A DNA stretch of 64,000 nt from Bradyrhizobium sp. RP6. GTDB lineage: Bacteria > Pseudomonadota > Alphaproteobacteria > Rhizobiales > Xanthobacteraceae. The DNA lies in assembly GCF_003837805.1 (NCBI RefSeq), contig NZ_RQIT01000003.1, positions 186,001-250,000 of the forward strand. The letters run 5' to 3'. Positions 30,412 through 42,470 of this stretch are shown here, in pieces (position 1 is the stretch's first letter; each line of letters opens with the position of its first letter). The notes under the pieces were generated by a model, which was not told the origin of the DNA, did no database searches, and worked only from the letters and a program-made list of their open reading frames with translations. The translations under genes were made by a program, and so were the position numbers.

Positions 30412-31185
30412 CTACACCGCGGCCGTCGTCACGCCGCCGTCGATGACGATGGTCTGGCCGGTCATGAAGCTCGAGGCGTCCGAGGCGAGGTAGGCGACGG
30501 CGCCGGCGATTTCGTCGGGTTCGCCGATGCGGCGGAGCGGCGTGGTGGCGGTGCGGCGCTTCAAATTGGCTTCGTCTTCCCAGAGCGCGCGGGCGAAATC
30601 GGTCTTGACGAGGCCCGGCGCGATGCAGTTGACACGGACGCCTTTCGGGCCCCATTCGCCGGCGAGCGAGCGGCACAGCGCAAAGTCGGCGGCCTTGGAG
30701 ATGCCATAGGCGCCGATCACGGTGGAGCCGCGCAAGCCCCCGATCGAGGAGATGATGATCACCGAGCCATTGCCGCGCTCGGCCATCTCAGGGATCGCGA
30801 GCGCGGAGAGCCAGATGTTGCTCTTGACGTTCGAGCCCATGATCTTGTCGAAGGCTTCATCGCTGATGTCGAGCAGCGGACCGTAATAGGGATTGACGGC
30901 GGCGTTGCAGACGAGGATGTCGATCTTGCCGTAGTGCTTCGTCGCGCCCGCGATCAGCGCCTCGACCTCGTTCTTGCGCGCGATGTTGCAGGGGATGACG
31001 ATGGCGTCGCCGCCAGCGGCATTGATGCCGTCGGCGACTTCCTTGCAGGCGTCGGCCTTGCGCGAGGAGACCACGACCTTGGCGCCGAGCCTGGCGAGCA
31101 GTTCCGCCGACGAGCGGCCGATGCCGCGGCTGGAGCCGGTGACGACGGCGACCTTGCCGGTGAGATCGAACGGGGTGTTTTTCAT
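30412..31185 (-). CDS. SDR family oxidoreductase (last gene of pim-type operon)
   Basis: This is a classical short-chain dehydrogenase of about 257 residues. The NAD(P) motif TGSSRGIGR lies near residue 15, the conserved NAAVNPYYG near residue 90, and the catalytic Ser and Tyr-x-x-x-Lys in ISSIGGL and YGISK near residues 140-158; the C-terminus is YLASDASSFMTGQTIVIDGG. The ATG at 31185 follows GGAGACC. It lies 123 bp downstream of pimD on the same strand, with a repeat in between. It may be the counterpart of pimE, or may simply supply a 3-hydroxyacyl-CoA or ketone reduction step; I cannot decide between these. Confidence 0.88.
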   Translation of the reverse strand: MKNTPFDLTGKVAVVTGSSRGIGRSSAELLARLGAKVVVSSRKADACKEVADGINAAGGDAIVIPCNIARKNEVEALIAGATKHYGKIDILVCNAAVNPYYGPLLDISDEAFDKIMGSNVKSNIWLSALAIPEMAERGNGSVIIISSIGGLRGSTVIGAYGISKAADFALCRSLAGEWGPKGVRVNCIAPGLVKTDFARALWEDEANLKRRTATTPLRRIGEPDEIAGAVAYLASDASSFMTGQTIVIDGGVTTAAV

Positions 31186-31214
31186 TTGTTGGTCTCCGCT
31201 ACGGCCGCATATGC

Positions 31215-31300
31215 CGTCATTGCGAGCGCAGCGAAGCAATCCAGGATCTTTCCGCGGAGATAGCCTGGATTGCTTCGTCGCTACGCTCCTCGCAATGACG
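31215..31300. repeat. Intergenic repeat, family B (short palindromic copy)
   Basis: CGTCATTGCGAGCGCAGCGA and AAGCAATCCAGG on the left face CCTGGATTGCTTCG and CTCGCAATGACG on the right, making a long imperfect hairpin of about 86 bp. It occupies the spacer between pimD and the SDR gene. The copy at 62334-62413 is almost identical. Confidence 0.88.
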
Positions 31301-31308
31301 GTGGTGGC

Positions 31309-32451
31309 TTAAATCAACCCGCCCGCATCGGCGACGCGGCGCTGGTGGTACTCGGTGTCGCCGAACGTGTTCTCGATCATGGTGAGGCGCTTGAAGTAGT
31401 GGCCGATTTTCGCCTCCATGGTCATGCCGATGCCGCCGTGGAGCTGGATCGACTGCTGGCCGACGAATTTCAGCGACTTGCCGATCTGCACCTTGGCCGC
31501 GGCGATCGCATTCGTGCGCTCCTTGGCGTCCTCGAAATCACCCGCCATGGTCGCGAACATCGACATCGAGCGCGCCTGCTCGGCGGCGACGAACATGTCG
31601 GAGGCGCGGTGCTGCAGCGACTGGAAGGAGCCGATGGCGACGCCGAACTGCTTGCGCGTCTTGATGTACTCGACGGTGGTCTTGAGCGATTCGTCCATCA
31701 GGCCGACCGCCTCGGCGCAGAGCGCGACGCGGGCTTCGTCCACCACGCGCTCGATCAGCGCGAGTGAATCCTCGGGATTGCCGAGCACGGCCTCAGTGCC
31801 GACCTCGACGCCGGTGAAGGTGATATCGGCGGCGTGCAGGCCGTCCTGGGTCGGATAACCCTTCCTGGTTACGCCCTTGGCGGTCCCTGGCACCAGGAAC
31901 ACGCCGATGCCGCTTCTGTCACGACGATCGCCCTTGGTCCGGGCAGTGACCACAAGCGTGTCGGCGTTCTCGCCGTTGAGCACGACGAACTTCTCGCCGT
32001 CGATGATCCAGCCATCGCCCTTCTTCTTCGCCGTCGTGGTGACGTCGAACAGATCGTAGCGCGAGTTCTTCTCGAGCTGCGCGAAAGCGAGCGTCTTGCT
32101 GCCGTCGATGATCGAAGGCACGTGCGCGGCCTTCTGCGCATCGGTGCCGGCATGGCGCAGGAAGCCGCCGCCGATCACGACCGTGGCGAGATAGGGCTCC
32201 AGCACCAGTGCCTTGCCGAGCGCCTCCATCACGATCATGGTCTCGACGCCGCCGCCGCCGAAGCCGCCATCGGCCTCCGCGAAGGGCAGGCCGAGCAGGC
32301 CCTGCTCGGCGAGCTTGAGCCAGACCGTTTTGCTCCAGCCGCCCTTCTCCTTCATGTACTTCTTGCGCTGCTCGAAATTGTAGGAATCGGTCAGCAGGCC
32401 GTCGATGCTCTCCTTGAGAAGCCGCTGCTCCTCGGACAGATCAAAATCCAT
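31309..32451 (-). CDS. pimD: Acyl-CoA dehydrogenase, pimeloyl-CoA dehydrogenase small subunit (PimD-like)
   Basis: This is an FAD-dependent acyl-CoA dehydrogenase fold protein, about 380 residues from the ATG at 32451 (GGAGAG ribosome binding site). It starts MDFDLSEEQRLLKESIDGLL. The FAD-binding middle region includes EKNSRYDLFDVTTTAKKKGD and IGVFLVPGTAKGVTRKGYPT, and the C-terminal helices carry TRKQFGVAIGSFQSLQHRAS and QLHGGIGMTMEAKIGHYFKR. With PimC, encoded just upstream, it would form the heteromeric enzyme that oxidises pimeloyl-CoA to its 2-enoyl form. Order F-A-B-C-D matches the Rhodopseudomonas palustris pim operon, the basis for the symbol. Confidence 0.87.
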   Translation of the reverse strand: MDFDLSEEQRLLKESIDGLLTDSYNFEQRKKYMKEKGGWSKTVWLKLAEQGLLGLPFAEADGGFGGGGVETMIVMEALGKALVLEPYLATVVIGGGFLRHAGTDAQKAAHVPSIIDGSKTLAFAQLEKNSRYDLFDVTTTAKKKGDGWIIDGEKFVVLNGENADTLVVTARTKGDRRDRSGIGVFLVPGTAKGVTRKGYPTQDGLHAADITFTGVEVGTEAVLGNPEDSLALIERVVDEARVALCAEAVGLMDESLKTTVEYIKTRKQFGVAIGSFQSLQHRASDMFVAAEQARSMSMFATMAGDFEDAKERTNAIAAAKVQIGKSLKFVGQQSIQLHGGIGMTMEAKIGHYFKRLTMIENTFGDTEYHQRRVADAGGLI

Positions 32452-32500
32452 GTTTCTCTCCAATTCGGCGGGAATTGCCCTGCCGTCGCCTCATCCTCAG

Positions 32501-32599
32501 TCGTCATCCCCGCGAAAGCGGGGATCCAGTAAACGCAGCCGCCTGCCGTACTCACGACCGCCGCGGCGTACTGGGTCCCCCGCCTTCGCGGGGGACGAC
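32501..32599. repeat. Intergenic repeat, family E-like (copy 2)
   Basis: TCGTCATCCCCGCGAAAGCG and GGGGATCCAGTAA on the left are inverted on the right as ACTGGGTCCCCCGCCTTCG and CGGGGGACGAC. The copy of about 99 bp lies inside the pim operon, between pimC and pimD, and explains that 163-bp spacer. Confidence 0.8.
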
Positions 32600-32614
32600 A
32601 CCGTCATTGTTGAC

Positions 32615-33805
32615 TCACAGCCCCAGCACCGCCTTGGCGATGATGTTGCGCTGGATCTCGTTGGAGCCGCCGTAGATCGAGACCTTGCGGTTGTTGAAGT
32701 AGCTCGGCGCGATCTGGGCGGTCCAGTCCATGGCTTCGTTGGAGCCGTCGTCGCCGTGCTCGTCGAAAGGCGCGGCGAACGGGCCGATCACTTCCATCAG
32801 CAGCTCGGTGGTGGTCTGCTGGATCTCGGAGCCCTTGATCTTCAGCACCGAGGAGGCCGGGTTGGGCTTGCCCTTGCCGTGCTTGCCTTCATCGGCGACG
32901 ACGCGAAGCTGGGTGAGCTCGAGCGCCTTCAGCTCGATCTCGCAGGCCGCGAGCTTCTCGCGGAACGCCGCGTCCTGGATGATCGGCTTGCCGCCGGATT
33001 CGACTTTGGAGGCGAGCTCCTTGATGCGGCGGATGCGCTCCTTGGAGACGCCGACGCGGGCGATGCCGGTGCGCTCATTGCCGAGCAGGAATTTGGCGTA
33101 GTCCCAGCCCTTGTTCTCCTCGCCGATCAGGTTCTCGACCGGAACCTCGACGTCGTCGAAGAACACTTCGTTGACTTCGTGGCCGCCGTCGATGGTCTGG
33201 ATCGGACGCACGGTGACGCCCTTCGACTTCATCGAGAACACGATGAAGGAGATGCCCATCTGCTTCTTGGCGTTGTTGTCGGTGCGGCAGAGGCAGAAGA
33301 TCATGTCGGCATGCTGGGCCAGCGTGGTCCAGGTCTTCTGGCCGTTGATGATCCACTTGTCGCCACGGCGCTCGGCTTTCGTCTTCAGCGAGGCAAGGTC
33401 GGAGCCGGAGCCGGGCTCGGAGAAGCCCTGACACCACCAGTCGTCGACATTGGCGATGCGCGGCAGGTATTTCTTCTTCTGCTCCTCATTGCCGAAGGTG
33501 TAGATGACGGGGCCGACCATGCTGACGCCGAAGGCGAGCGGCTGCGGCGCGGGGTGAGCCTGAAGCTCCTCGTTGAAGATGTAGTGCTGCACGGCGGTCC
33601 ACCCCGTTCCGCCATATTCCTTCGGCCAATGGCTGACGCCCCAGCCCTTCTTGTTGAGAATGCGCCACCAGGTCACCATCTCGTCCTTCGAGAGATGACG
33701 GCCCTCGACCATCTTGCGCCGCGTCTCCGGCGGCACGTTGTCGCGGAAGAACTGCCGCACTTCCTCGCGAAACGCCTGCTCTTCTTTCGTGAATGCGAGA
33801 TCCAT
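32615..33805 (-). CDS. pimC: Acyl-CoA dehydrogenase, pimeloyl-CoA dehydrogenase large subunit (PimC-like)
   Basis: This acyl-CoA dehydrogenase has 396 residues. The N-terminal helical domain is MDLAFTKEEQAFREEVRQFF; the FAD/substrate part has WCQGFSEPGSGSDLASLKTK near residue 127 and WIINGQKTWTTLAQHADMIF near 152, both standard ACAD signatures; the C-terminus IYGGSNEIQRNIIAKAVLGL holds the adenine-binding end. AGGAGG lies 6 bases before the ATG. It follows pimB by 16 bp. It would act with PimD on pimeloyl-CoA or other dicarboxylyl-CoA esters; the chain length actually used is not visible from sequence. Confidence 0.88.
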   Translation of the reverse strand: MDLAFTKEEQAFREEVRQFFRDNVPPETRRKMVEGRHLSKDEMVTWWRILNKKGWGVSHWPKEYGGTGWTAVQHYIFNEELQAHPAPQPLAFGVSMVGPVIYTFGNEEQKKKYLPRIANVDDWWCQGFSEPGSGSDLASLKTKAERRGDKWIINGQKTWTTLAQHADMIFCLCRTDNNAKKQMGISFIVFSMKSKGVTVRPIQTIDGGHEVNEVFFDDVEVPVENLIGEENKGWDYAKFLLGNERTGIARVGVSKERIRRIKELASKVESGGKPIIQDAAFREKLAACEIELKALELTQLRVVADEGKHGKGKPNPASSVLKIKGSEIQQTTTELLMEVIGPFAAPFDEHGDDGSNEAMDWTAQIAPSYFNNRKVSIYGGSNEIQRNIIAKAVLGL

Positions 33806-33821
33806 CGGATCCTCCTGTGAA

Positions 33822-35009
33822 TTACTGCAATACTTCGAACAGCCCCGCCGAGCCCATGCCGCCGCCGACGCACATGGTGACCACCGCGTATTTGGCTTTG
33901 CGGCGGCGGCCCTCGATCAGGGCGTGGCCGGTGAGGCGCGCGCCGGACATGCCGTAGGGATGGCCGACCGCGATCGCGCCGCCGTCGACGTTGATCTTCT
34001 CGGGGTCGATGCCGAGCTTATCGCGGCAATACAGCACCTGCACCGCGAAGGCTTCGTTGAGCTCCCAGAGCCCGATGTCATCGACGGTGAGGCCGTGGCG
34101 CTTGAGCAGGCGCGGCACGGCGAAGACCGGGCCGATGCCCATCTCGTCCGGCTCGCAGCCGGCGGAGACGAAGCCGCGGAAGATGCCGAGCGGCTTGAGG
34201 CCGCGCTTTGAGGCTTCCTTGTCGCTCATGATGACCGAGGCGCTGGCGCCGTCGGAGAGCTGGCTGGCATTGCCGGCGGTGATGCTGAAGCCCTCGCCGC
34301 GCACGGGCTTGAGGCCGGCGAGGCCTTCGATCGTGGTCTCGGGGCGCGGCCCCTCGTCCTGCGACAGCGTGATCTGCTTCATCGAGACAGTGCCGGTCGC
34401 CTTGTCGGTGACGGCCATCTGCGTCGTGATCGGCGCGATCTCCTCCTTGAACCTGCCGCCCTGCTGCGCCGCGGCGGTGCGGCGCTGGCTCTCCAGCGAA
34501 TATTCGTCCTGCTTCTCGCGCGAGATGCCGTAGCGCTTGGCGACGACTTCGGCGGTGTCGATCATGGGCATGTAGACCTCGCCCTTAATCTTGAGCAGCG
34601 CGGGGTCCTGGGCATGGAAGCCGTTCATCTTATCGTTCTGCACCAGCGAGATCGACTCGCCGCCGCCGCCGACTGCGATCTCGACGCCGTCGAAGATCAC
34701 CGAACGCGCGGCGAGCGCGATCGCCTGCAGGCCAGAGGCGCATTGCCGGTCGATGGTGGTGCCGGCGACGGTGACGGGCAGGCCGGCGCGGAGCAGGGCC
34801 TTGCGCGCGATGTTGCCGCCGGTCGCGCCCTGCTGGAGGGCTGCACCCATCACGACGTCCTCGACCTCCTTCGGGTCGATCTTGGCGCGCGCGACGGCTT
34901 CGCCGATGGCATGGCCCAGAAGGGTCGCACCCTCGGTGGCGTTGAGCGCGCCGCGATAGGCCTTGCCGATCGGGGTGCGGGCGGTGGAAACGATGACGGC
35001 GTCGGTCAA
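33822..35009 (-). CDS. pimB: Acetyl-CoA acetyltransferase / thiolase (PimB-like)
   Basis: This is a degradative thiolase that cleaves 3-oxoacyl-CoA to acetyl-CoA and a shortened acyl-CoA. The start is a TTG at 35009 (AGGAG 7 bases upstream) whose bases overlap the pimA stop (TTGA), giving 395 residues. Starting upstream would fuse it to an alternative reading of pimA. The acyl-accepting Cys is in [16 protein letters not shown] near residue 88, the His in [10 protein letters not shown] near residue 350, and the second Cys in [11 protein letters not shown] near residue 380, so all catalytic residues are present. The operon position between ligase and dehydrogenases fits PimB. Confidence 0.9.
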   Translation of the reverse strand: MTDAVIVSTARTPIGKAYRGALNATEGATLLGHAIGEAVARAKIDPKEVEDVVMGAALQQGATGGNIARKALLRAGLPVTVAGTTIDRQCASGLQAIALAARSVIFDGVEIAVGGGGESISLVQNDKMNGFHAQDPALLKIKGEVYMPMIDTAEVVAKRYGISREKQDEYSLESQRRTAAAQQGGRFKEEIAPITTQMAVTDKATGTVSMKQITLSQDEGPRPETTIEGLAGLKPVRGEGFSITAGNASQLSDGASASVIMSDKEASKRGLKPLGIFRGFVSAGCEPDEMGIGPVFAVPRLLKRHGLTVDDIGLWELNEAFAVQVLYCRDKLGIDPEKINVDGGAIAVGHPYGMSGARLTGHALIEGRRRKAKYAVVTMCVGGGMGSAGLFEVLQ

Positions 35010-36688
35010 GAACGAACTCCTGATGCGGTTTTGCTGGATTGTGACGGTTTCTGCTGCTGGCGCAATTCGTGGCGCGACAATTTCCCGACCGGCGTGCGCG
35101 GCAGGTCGTCGACGAACTCGACTTCGGCCGGCAGTTCGTGCTTGCCGAGCTTGCCAGTGAGCTGCGCGCGCAGCTCGTCGAGCGAGAACGGCTTTGCGCC
35201 GGGCTTCAACTTGATGAAGGCCTTTGCGGCCTCGCCGCGGTACTGGTCGGGAATGCCGAGCACGATCACCTCGTGCACGCCAGGGATGGTGTAGATCGCC
35301 TGCTCGATCATCTGCGGATAGACGTTGAAGCCGCCGGAGATGATCATGTCCTTCTTGCGGTCGACCAGGAAGAAATAACCGTCTTGATCCATGTAGCCGA
35401 TGTCGCCGGTGAGGAAGCGGCCGTCGACGAAGGCATCCGTGGAGCCCTCCGGCCTGTTCCAATAGCCCTTGGTGACGTTCGGGCCCTTGATGCGGATCTC
35501 GCCGACCTCGCCGGGCGGCAGCACGCGCCGGGGATCGTCGAGCGCGACGACGTCGAGCTCGATCCCGGGCAGCGTCAGGCCGATCGAGCCCGGTTTCTCG
35601 GGGCCCTCGGGCGGATGGCCGGTGCCGGGCGAGCAGGTCTCGGTCATGCCCCAGCCGCTCTTGAGCTTCTTGCCGACCTTGCGTTCGAAGAAGCCCGCGA
35701 TCTCGACCGGCAGCGGCGCGCCGCCGGAGCCGATGGTGGCGAGCGAGGAAAAGTCGCGCTTGTCGAGATCGGGCAGCGCGGCGATCGCGATCCACATCGT
35801 CGGCACGCCCGGAAAGTAGGTGGCGCGCTTGACCTCGATGTCGCGTATCACCGCCTCGACGTCGAAGCGCTGGTGCAGCGAGATCAGATTGCCGCGGCGG
35901 AGCGAGGACAACAGCACGACGGTAAGCGCGTAGATGTGGAACAGCGGCAGCACGCAGATGACGCGCTCGATGGCAGCGCCACGCGCGGCACGCCCCGGCT
36001 TGCCCCAAACGTCGTAGATCGACACCGCCGCGGTGAGATTGCCGTGCGTGAGCATCGCGCCCTTGGGCAGGCCGGTGGTGCCGCCGGTATATTGCAGCAG
36101 CGCGACGTCGTCGGCCCTCACGTTCGGCCACTGTGCCGGCGGGGTCGCCCCCTCGACGAAGGTCTTGAAGGTCACGATGCGGGGATCGTCGGGGATTGCC
36201 GTCTGCGGCGTGCCGACCTTGCCCCAATGATCGTCCTCGCAGACGACCAGGCGGTCGATCAGCCCCTTCTCCAGAAATTTCAGCGCGGTCGGCAGCAAGG
36301 CCTGGAGGTTCGAGGTGACGAGCAGGCGCGAGCCGGAGTCGGAGACCTTGTGCGTCAGCGCGATCTCGCCGTCGAGCGGGGACAGATGCGCAACGCGGCT
36401 ACCTGCCTTCAGCGCGCCGAAGAAATTGACGGGATGATCAGGCGTGTTGCCGAGGAACAGCGCGACGGAAGAGTTCTTGCCGCAGCCGGCACGCAGGAAC
36501 GCCGCGGCAGCGCGGTCCGCCTGAGCTGCCAGCTCGGCATAGCTGATCGGACGGTCCCGGAATTCCAACGCGGTGCGCGGGCCGTACTCGGCGGCGGCCT
36601 TCGCCAACAGGTCGGGCAGCGTGCCCTGGACGATAGTCTCGTCCCAACGCACGCCCTCGGGGTAAAACTGTTCGCCGGGATGGGTCAT
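35006..36688 (-). CDS. pimA: Dicarboxylate/long-chain acyl-CoA ligase (PimA-like)
   Basis: This AMP-forming acyl-CoA synthetase (ANL family) has 560 residues. The P-loop [15 protein letters not shown] lies near residue 198, the adenylation core [13 protein letters not shown] near residue 340, and the hinge region with [20 protein letters not shown] near 440, followed by the catalytic C-terminal lysine region ([14 protein letters not shown]). The ATG at 36688 ([15 protein letters not shown]) is chosen because the open frame upstream runs through a palindromic repeat. It is coupled to pimB by a 4-base overlap. PimA activates odd-chain dicarboxylates such as pimelate; substrate is inferred from operon order. 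Confidence 0.87.
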   Translation of the reverse strand: MTHPGEQFYPEGVRWDETIVQGTLPDLLAKAAAEYGPRTALEFRDRPISYAELAAQADRAAAAFLRAGCGKNSSVALFLGNTPDHPVNFFGALKAGSRVAHLSPLDGEIALTHKVSDSGSRLLVTSNLQALLPTALKFLEKGLIDRLVVCEDDHWGKVGTPQTAIPDDPRIVTFKTFVEGATPPAQWPNVRADDVALLQYTGGTTGLPKGAMLTHGNLTAAVSIYDVWGKPGRAARGAAIERVICVLPLFHIYALTVVLLSSLRRGNLISLHQRFDVEAVIRDIEVKRATYFPGVPTMWIAIAALPDLDKRDFSSLATIGSGGAPLPVEIAGFFERKVGKKLKSGWGMTETCSPGTGHPPEGPEKPGSIGLTLPGIELDVVALDDPRRVLPPGEVGEIRIKGPNVTKGYWNRPEGSTDAFVDGRFLTGDIGYMDQDGYFFLVDRKKDMIISGGFNVYPQMIEQAIYTIPGVHEVIVLGIPDQYRGEAAKAFIKLKPGAKPFSLDELRAQLTGKLGKHELPAEVEFVDDLPRTPVGKLSRHELRQQQKPSQSSKTASGVRS

Positions 36689-36751
36689 TAGCGGTCGATA
36701 CTCTTCGCTGCCTGGGCAGCAATTCCATGTGAGGCAGGCACGGGCGCTCGG

Positions 36752-36859
36752 GCTCCCTCCCCCCTTGTGGGGGAGGGTTGGGGAGAGGGGTAGCCACAAA
36801 CTCGAACCTCGCCCGGAGCCACCCCCCTCCCTGACCCTCCCCCACAAGGGGGGAGGGAA
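36752..36859. repeat. Intergenic repeat, family D (copy 1)
   Basis: The left end GCTCCCTCCCCCCTTGTGGG and the complement of the right end GTTCCCTCCCCCCTTGTGGG are almost identical, so the element of about 108 bp is bounded by 25-30-base inverted repeats. It lies inside the pim operon between pimF and pimA. Confidence 0.85.
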
Positions 36860-36908
36860 CGGAGAGAGCGTTGCCCGGAGCGCGACATCGCGGCAGTTAC
36901 CAATCCGA

Positions 36909-39005
<2,097 letters not shown>

Positions 39006-39049
39006 GGTGTCCCTCCTTGGTGGGGATTTACTTTTGTTCGATTTCGCGG

Positions 39050-39068
39050 TGCGGAATTTAATTCCGCA
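39050..39068. promoter_or_regulatory. Perfect 19-bp palindrome, candidate IclR operator
   Basis: TGCGGAATT-T-AATTCCGCA has 9-bp perfect arms around one base. It lies in the 130-bp spacer between pimF (start 39005, leftward) and the IclR regulator gene (start 39136, rightward). IclR-type factors commonly bind GGAAT-ATTCC-like palindromes, so this is probably where the regulator controls both promoters. Confidence 0.75.
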
Positions 39069-39135
39069 TCTTGACGGCAGGGTTATTTTGAAGCACGGAC
39101 GTTGTCAACGACTCCGCGCAAGAAGCAGATCAGGG

Positions 39136-40002
39136 ATGAAGCGTACAGGAAAGAAGACTGCGACCGATCGGAATTTCGTCGTCGCGCTTTCCCGCGGACT
39201 GGATGTATTGCGCGCGTTCCAACCCAATGACGGCCTGCTCGGCAATCAGGAGATTGCGGCCCGCACCAATCTGCCCAAGCCCACCGTGTCGCGGCTGACC
39301 TACACGTTGACCAAGCTTGGATATCTGACGCCGGTTCCCCGCTTCGAGAAGTACCAGCTCGCACCCGCTGCGATGGCGCTCGGTTACGCGGCGTTAGCCA
39401 ATCTGGGCGTTCGGCATTTGTCGGAGCCGTTCCGGGAGGAAGTAATGCGCGCGACCGGCGGTGCCGTCGCCGTCGGCGGCCGCGACCGTCACAGCATGAT
39501 CTATTTCGGGCAGAGCCGCGGTAGCGAGACGGTCGGCGTTCAACTTGACGTCGGCGCGCGCGTGCCGATTGCAACCAGTGCGATGGGCCGCGCTTATTTC
39601 TGGGCGCTCGACGACGAGGGTCGCGCTGAAGTGTCGCGCATCCTGCGCGAACATTACGGCAGCCGCTGGCCGAAGATGCGCGACGGATTGGAGCGTTCCG
39701 GCGAAACCGTGGCGAAGTACGGTTTTGCGATATCCGTCGGCGACTGGCACGACGACATCGGCGCCGCCGGCGTCGCACTCAAGCTCAACGACGGAACCGG
39801 ACCTTACGCATTCAATTGCGGCGCGCCGGCATTCCGCTTCACGGAAGAGCGCTTGATCAACGACATTGGACCGCGTCTGCTTGCGATGGTAAGGAACATC
39901 GAAGCGGCGCTCGGGGGTCTGATGCCGCACTCAAAAAAAGACGTCAGCAAAAAGCTGAAATCAGGAGGAAAAGTTGCACGTGTGGCCGAGGGGTTCAGAT
40001 AG
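39136..40002 (+). CDS. IclR family transcriptional regulator
   Basis: This 288-residue regulator has an N-terminal winged helix (FVVALSRGLDVLRAF, then NQEIAARTNLPKPTVSRLTY, with the recognition helix at about residues 44-60) and a C-terminal GAF-like effector domain (VGVQLDVGARVPIATSAMGR). The ATG at 39136 follows CAGG, and the longer open frame begins inside the divergent promoter. It is divergent from the pim operon, with a perfect palindrome between them, so it probably senses a dicarboxylate or a CoA ester and controls pim. It could also affect the liv genes that start 66 bp downstream. Confidence 0.9.
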   Translation: MKRTGKKTATDRNFVVALSRGLDVLRAFQPNDGLLGNQEIAARTNLPKPTVSRLTYTLTKLGYLTPVPRFEKYQLAPAAMALGYAALANLGVRHLSEPFREEVMRATGGAVAVGGRDRHSMIYFGQSRGSETVGVQLDVGARVPIATSAMGRAYFWALDDEGRAEVSRILREHYGSRWPKMRDGLERSGETVAKYGFAISVGDWHDDIGAAGVALKLNDGTGPYAFNCGAPAFRFTEERLINDIGPRLLAMVRNIEAALGGLMPHSKKDVSKKLKSGGKVARVAEGFR

Positions 40003-40068
40003 CCTTTGTCATCATCGGGAGCGGTCCGCATCGCCCCATCGCTCACTGAACGACGTGAGCGAGACGAG

Positions 40069-40862
<794 letters not shown>

Positions 40863-40866
<4 letters not shown>

Positions 40867-41576
40867 CGACACTGCTCAACGTCAAGGACCTGCGCGCTTA
40901 TTACGGCCAGGTCCAGGCGCTCCATGGCCTGTCCTTCTCGCTGAACGAGGGCTCCCTCACGACGCTGCTCGGGGCCAACGGCGCCGGCAAGACCACCACG
41001 CTCCGCGCGATCTGCAACATGGTGCGCTCCACCGGCGGCATCGAGTTCGAAGGCAAGCCGCTGAACAACCGCTCGACCGAAAGCATCGTGCGGTTCGGCA
41101 TCGCCCACGTGCCGCAGGGCCGCGGCACCTTCACCACCATGACGGTGGAGGAGAACCTGCAGCTCGGCGCCATCACCCGCAAGGACAGCGCCGGCATCGT
41201 CTCCGACATCGAGCGCATGTACGCCCACTTCCCGGTGCTGAAGCAGCGGCACACCCAGGTGGCCGGCACGCTGTCCGGCGGCGAGCAGCAGATGCTCGCG
41301 GTCGCCCGCGCCCTGATGCTGCGGCCGCGGCTGATGCTGCTGGACGAGCCCTCCTTCGGACTCGCGCCGCTGGTGGTGCGCGACCTGTTCGGCATCCTCG
41401 GCAAGATCAACCGCGAGGACAAGGTGTCGATCCTGGTGGTCGAGCAGAACGCCCAGCTCGCGCTCGAACTCGCCGACCAGGCCTATGTGATCGAGACCGG
41501 ACGCATCGTGATGTCGGGCAAGGCCAAGGACATCGCGAACAACGAAGAAATCCGCAAATCCTATCTGGGTTACTGA
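40863..41576 (+). CDS. livF: Branched-chain amino acid-type ABC transporter ATPase (LivF)
   Basis: This is the second ATPase of the same transporter, 237 residues, the usual LivF length. Walker A GANGAGKTT lies near residue 37, signature LSGGEQQMLAVARAL near 137 and Walker B LMLLDEPSFGLAP near 157. Its ATG overlaps the livG stop, so the two are made together as the cytoplasmic heterodimer. Confidence 0.93.
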
Positions 41577-41589
41577 GGGAGCCGGGACA

Positions 41590-42468
41590 ATGGAGCTGTT
41601 CACCAACCAGATCCTGGCTGGAATCGCCACCGGCGCCATCTACGCCTGCATGGCGCTGGCCGTGGTGATGATCTACCAAGCCATCGACCATCTCAACTTC
41701 GCACAAGGCGAGATGGCGATGTTTGCCACTTTCGTCTCATGGCAGCTGATGCAGTGGGGCGTGCCCTATTGGGCTGCGTTCGTGATCACGCTGGCCTTCG
41801 CCTTCGTCGGCGGCGTCGCGATCGAGCGCATCCTGTTCAAGCCGCTCGCGAAGGCGCCGGTGCTGACCAACGTCGCCGGCTTCATCGCCCTGTTCGCGAT
41901 CATCAATTCCTCGGCCGGCCTGATCTGGGACTTCACCATCAAGCAGTACCCGACCCCGTTCGGCTCCTCGCCGTTCCTCGGCAGCCAGCTGATCTCGACC
42001 CACCAGGCCGGCATGATCGGCGTCACGGTGCTGCTGCTGATCGGCCTCTATTTCTTCTTCCAGTACACGCGGATCGGCCTCGCCATGCGGGCCGCCGCCT
42101 CGGTGCCTGAATCCGCCCGCCTCGTCGGCATCAACACGAGCTGGATGATCGCGCTCGGCTGGGGCATGGCCTCGGCGATCGGCGCCATCGCCGGCATGCT
42201 GATCGCGCCGGTCGTGTTCCTGGAGCCCAACATGATGGGCGGCGTTCTGATCTACGGTTTTGCAGCCGCCGTGCTCGGCGGATTGACCAGCCCGTTCGGC
42301 GCCGTCGTCGGCGGCTTTCTCATGGGTATCTTCGAGAACCTCGCCGGCACCTACATCCCCGGCGTCGGCAACGAGCTGAAACTTCCGATCGCGCTCGCGC
42401 TGATCATCTCCGTCCTGGTCGTCAAACCCGCTGGCCTGTTCGGCCGGCACATCGTCAAGCGAGTTTGA
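41590..42468 (+). CDS. livH: Branched-chain amino acid-type ABC transporter permease (LivH)
   Basis: This is a LivH-type membrane subunit of 292 residues with eight or so hydrophobic segments. The N-terminal FTNQILAGIATGAIYACMAL and AIDHLNFAQGEMAMFATFV are characteristic of LivH, and the coupling loop is AASVPESARLVGINTSWMIA. The C-terminal AAVLGGLTSPFGAVVGGFLM is conserved as well. A GAGGGAG ribosome binding site sits in the 13-bp gap after livF. It forms the channel with LivM. Confidence 0.92.
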   Translation: MELFTNQILAGIATGAIYACMALAVVMIYQAIDHLNFAQGEMAMFATFVSWQLMQWGVPYWAAFVITLAFAFVGGVAIERILFKPLAKAPVLTNVAGFIALFAIINSSAGLIWDFTIKQYPTPFGSSPFLGSQLISTHQAGMIGVTVLLLIGLYFFFQYTRIGLAMRAAASVPESARLVGINTSWMIALGWGMASAIGAIAGMLIAPVVFLEPNMMGGVLIYGFAAAVLGGLTSPFGAVVGGFLMGIFENLAGTYIPGVGNELKLPIALALIISVLVVKPAGLFGRHIVKRV

Positions 42469-42470
42469 TC

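Noticed and set aside
35010..36227. Apparent fusion of the thiolase with an upstream domain
   Set aside because: The upstream part is an alternative frame of pimA. The thiolase starts at TTG 35009 overlapping the pimA stop codon.
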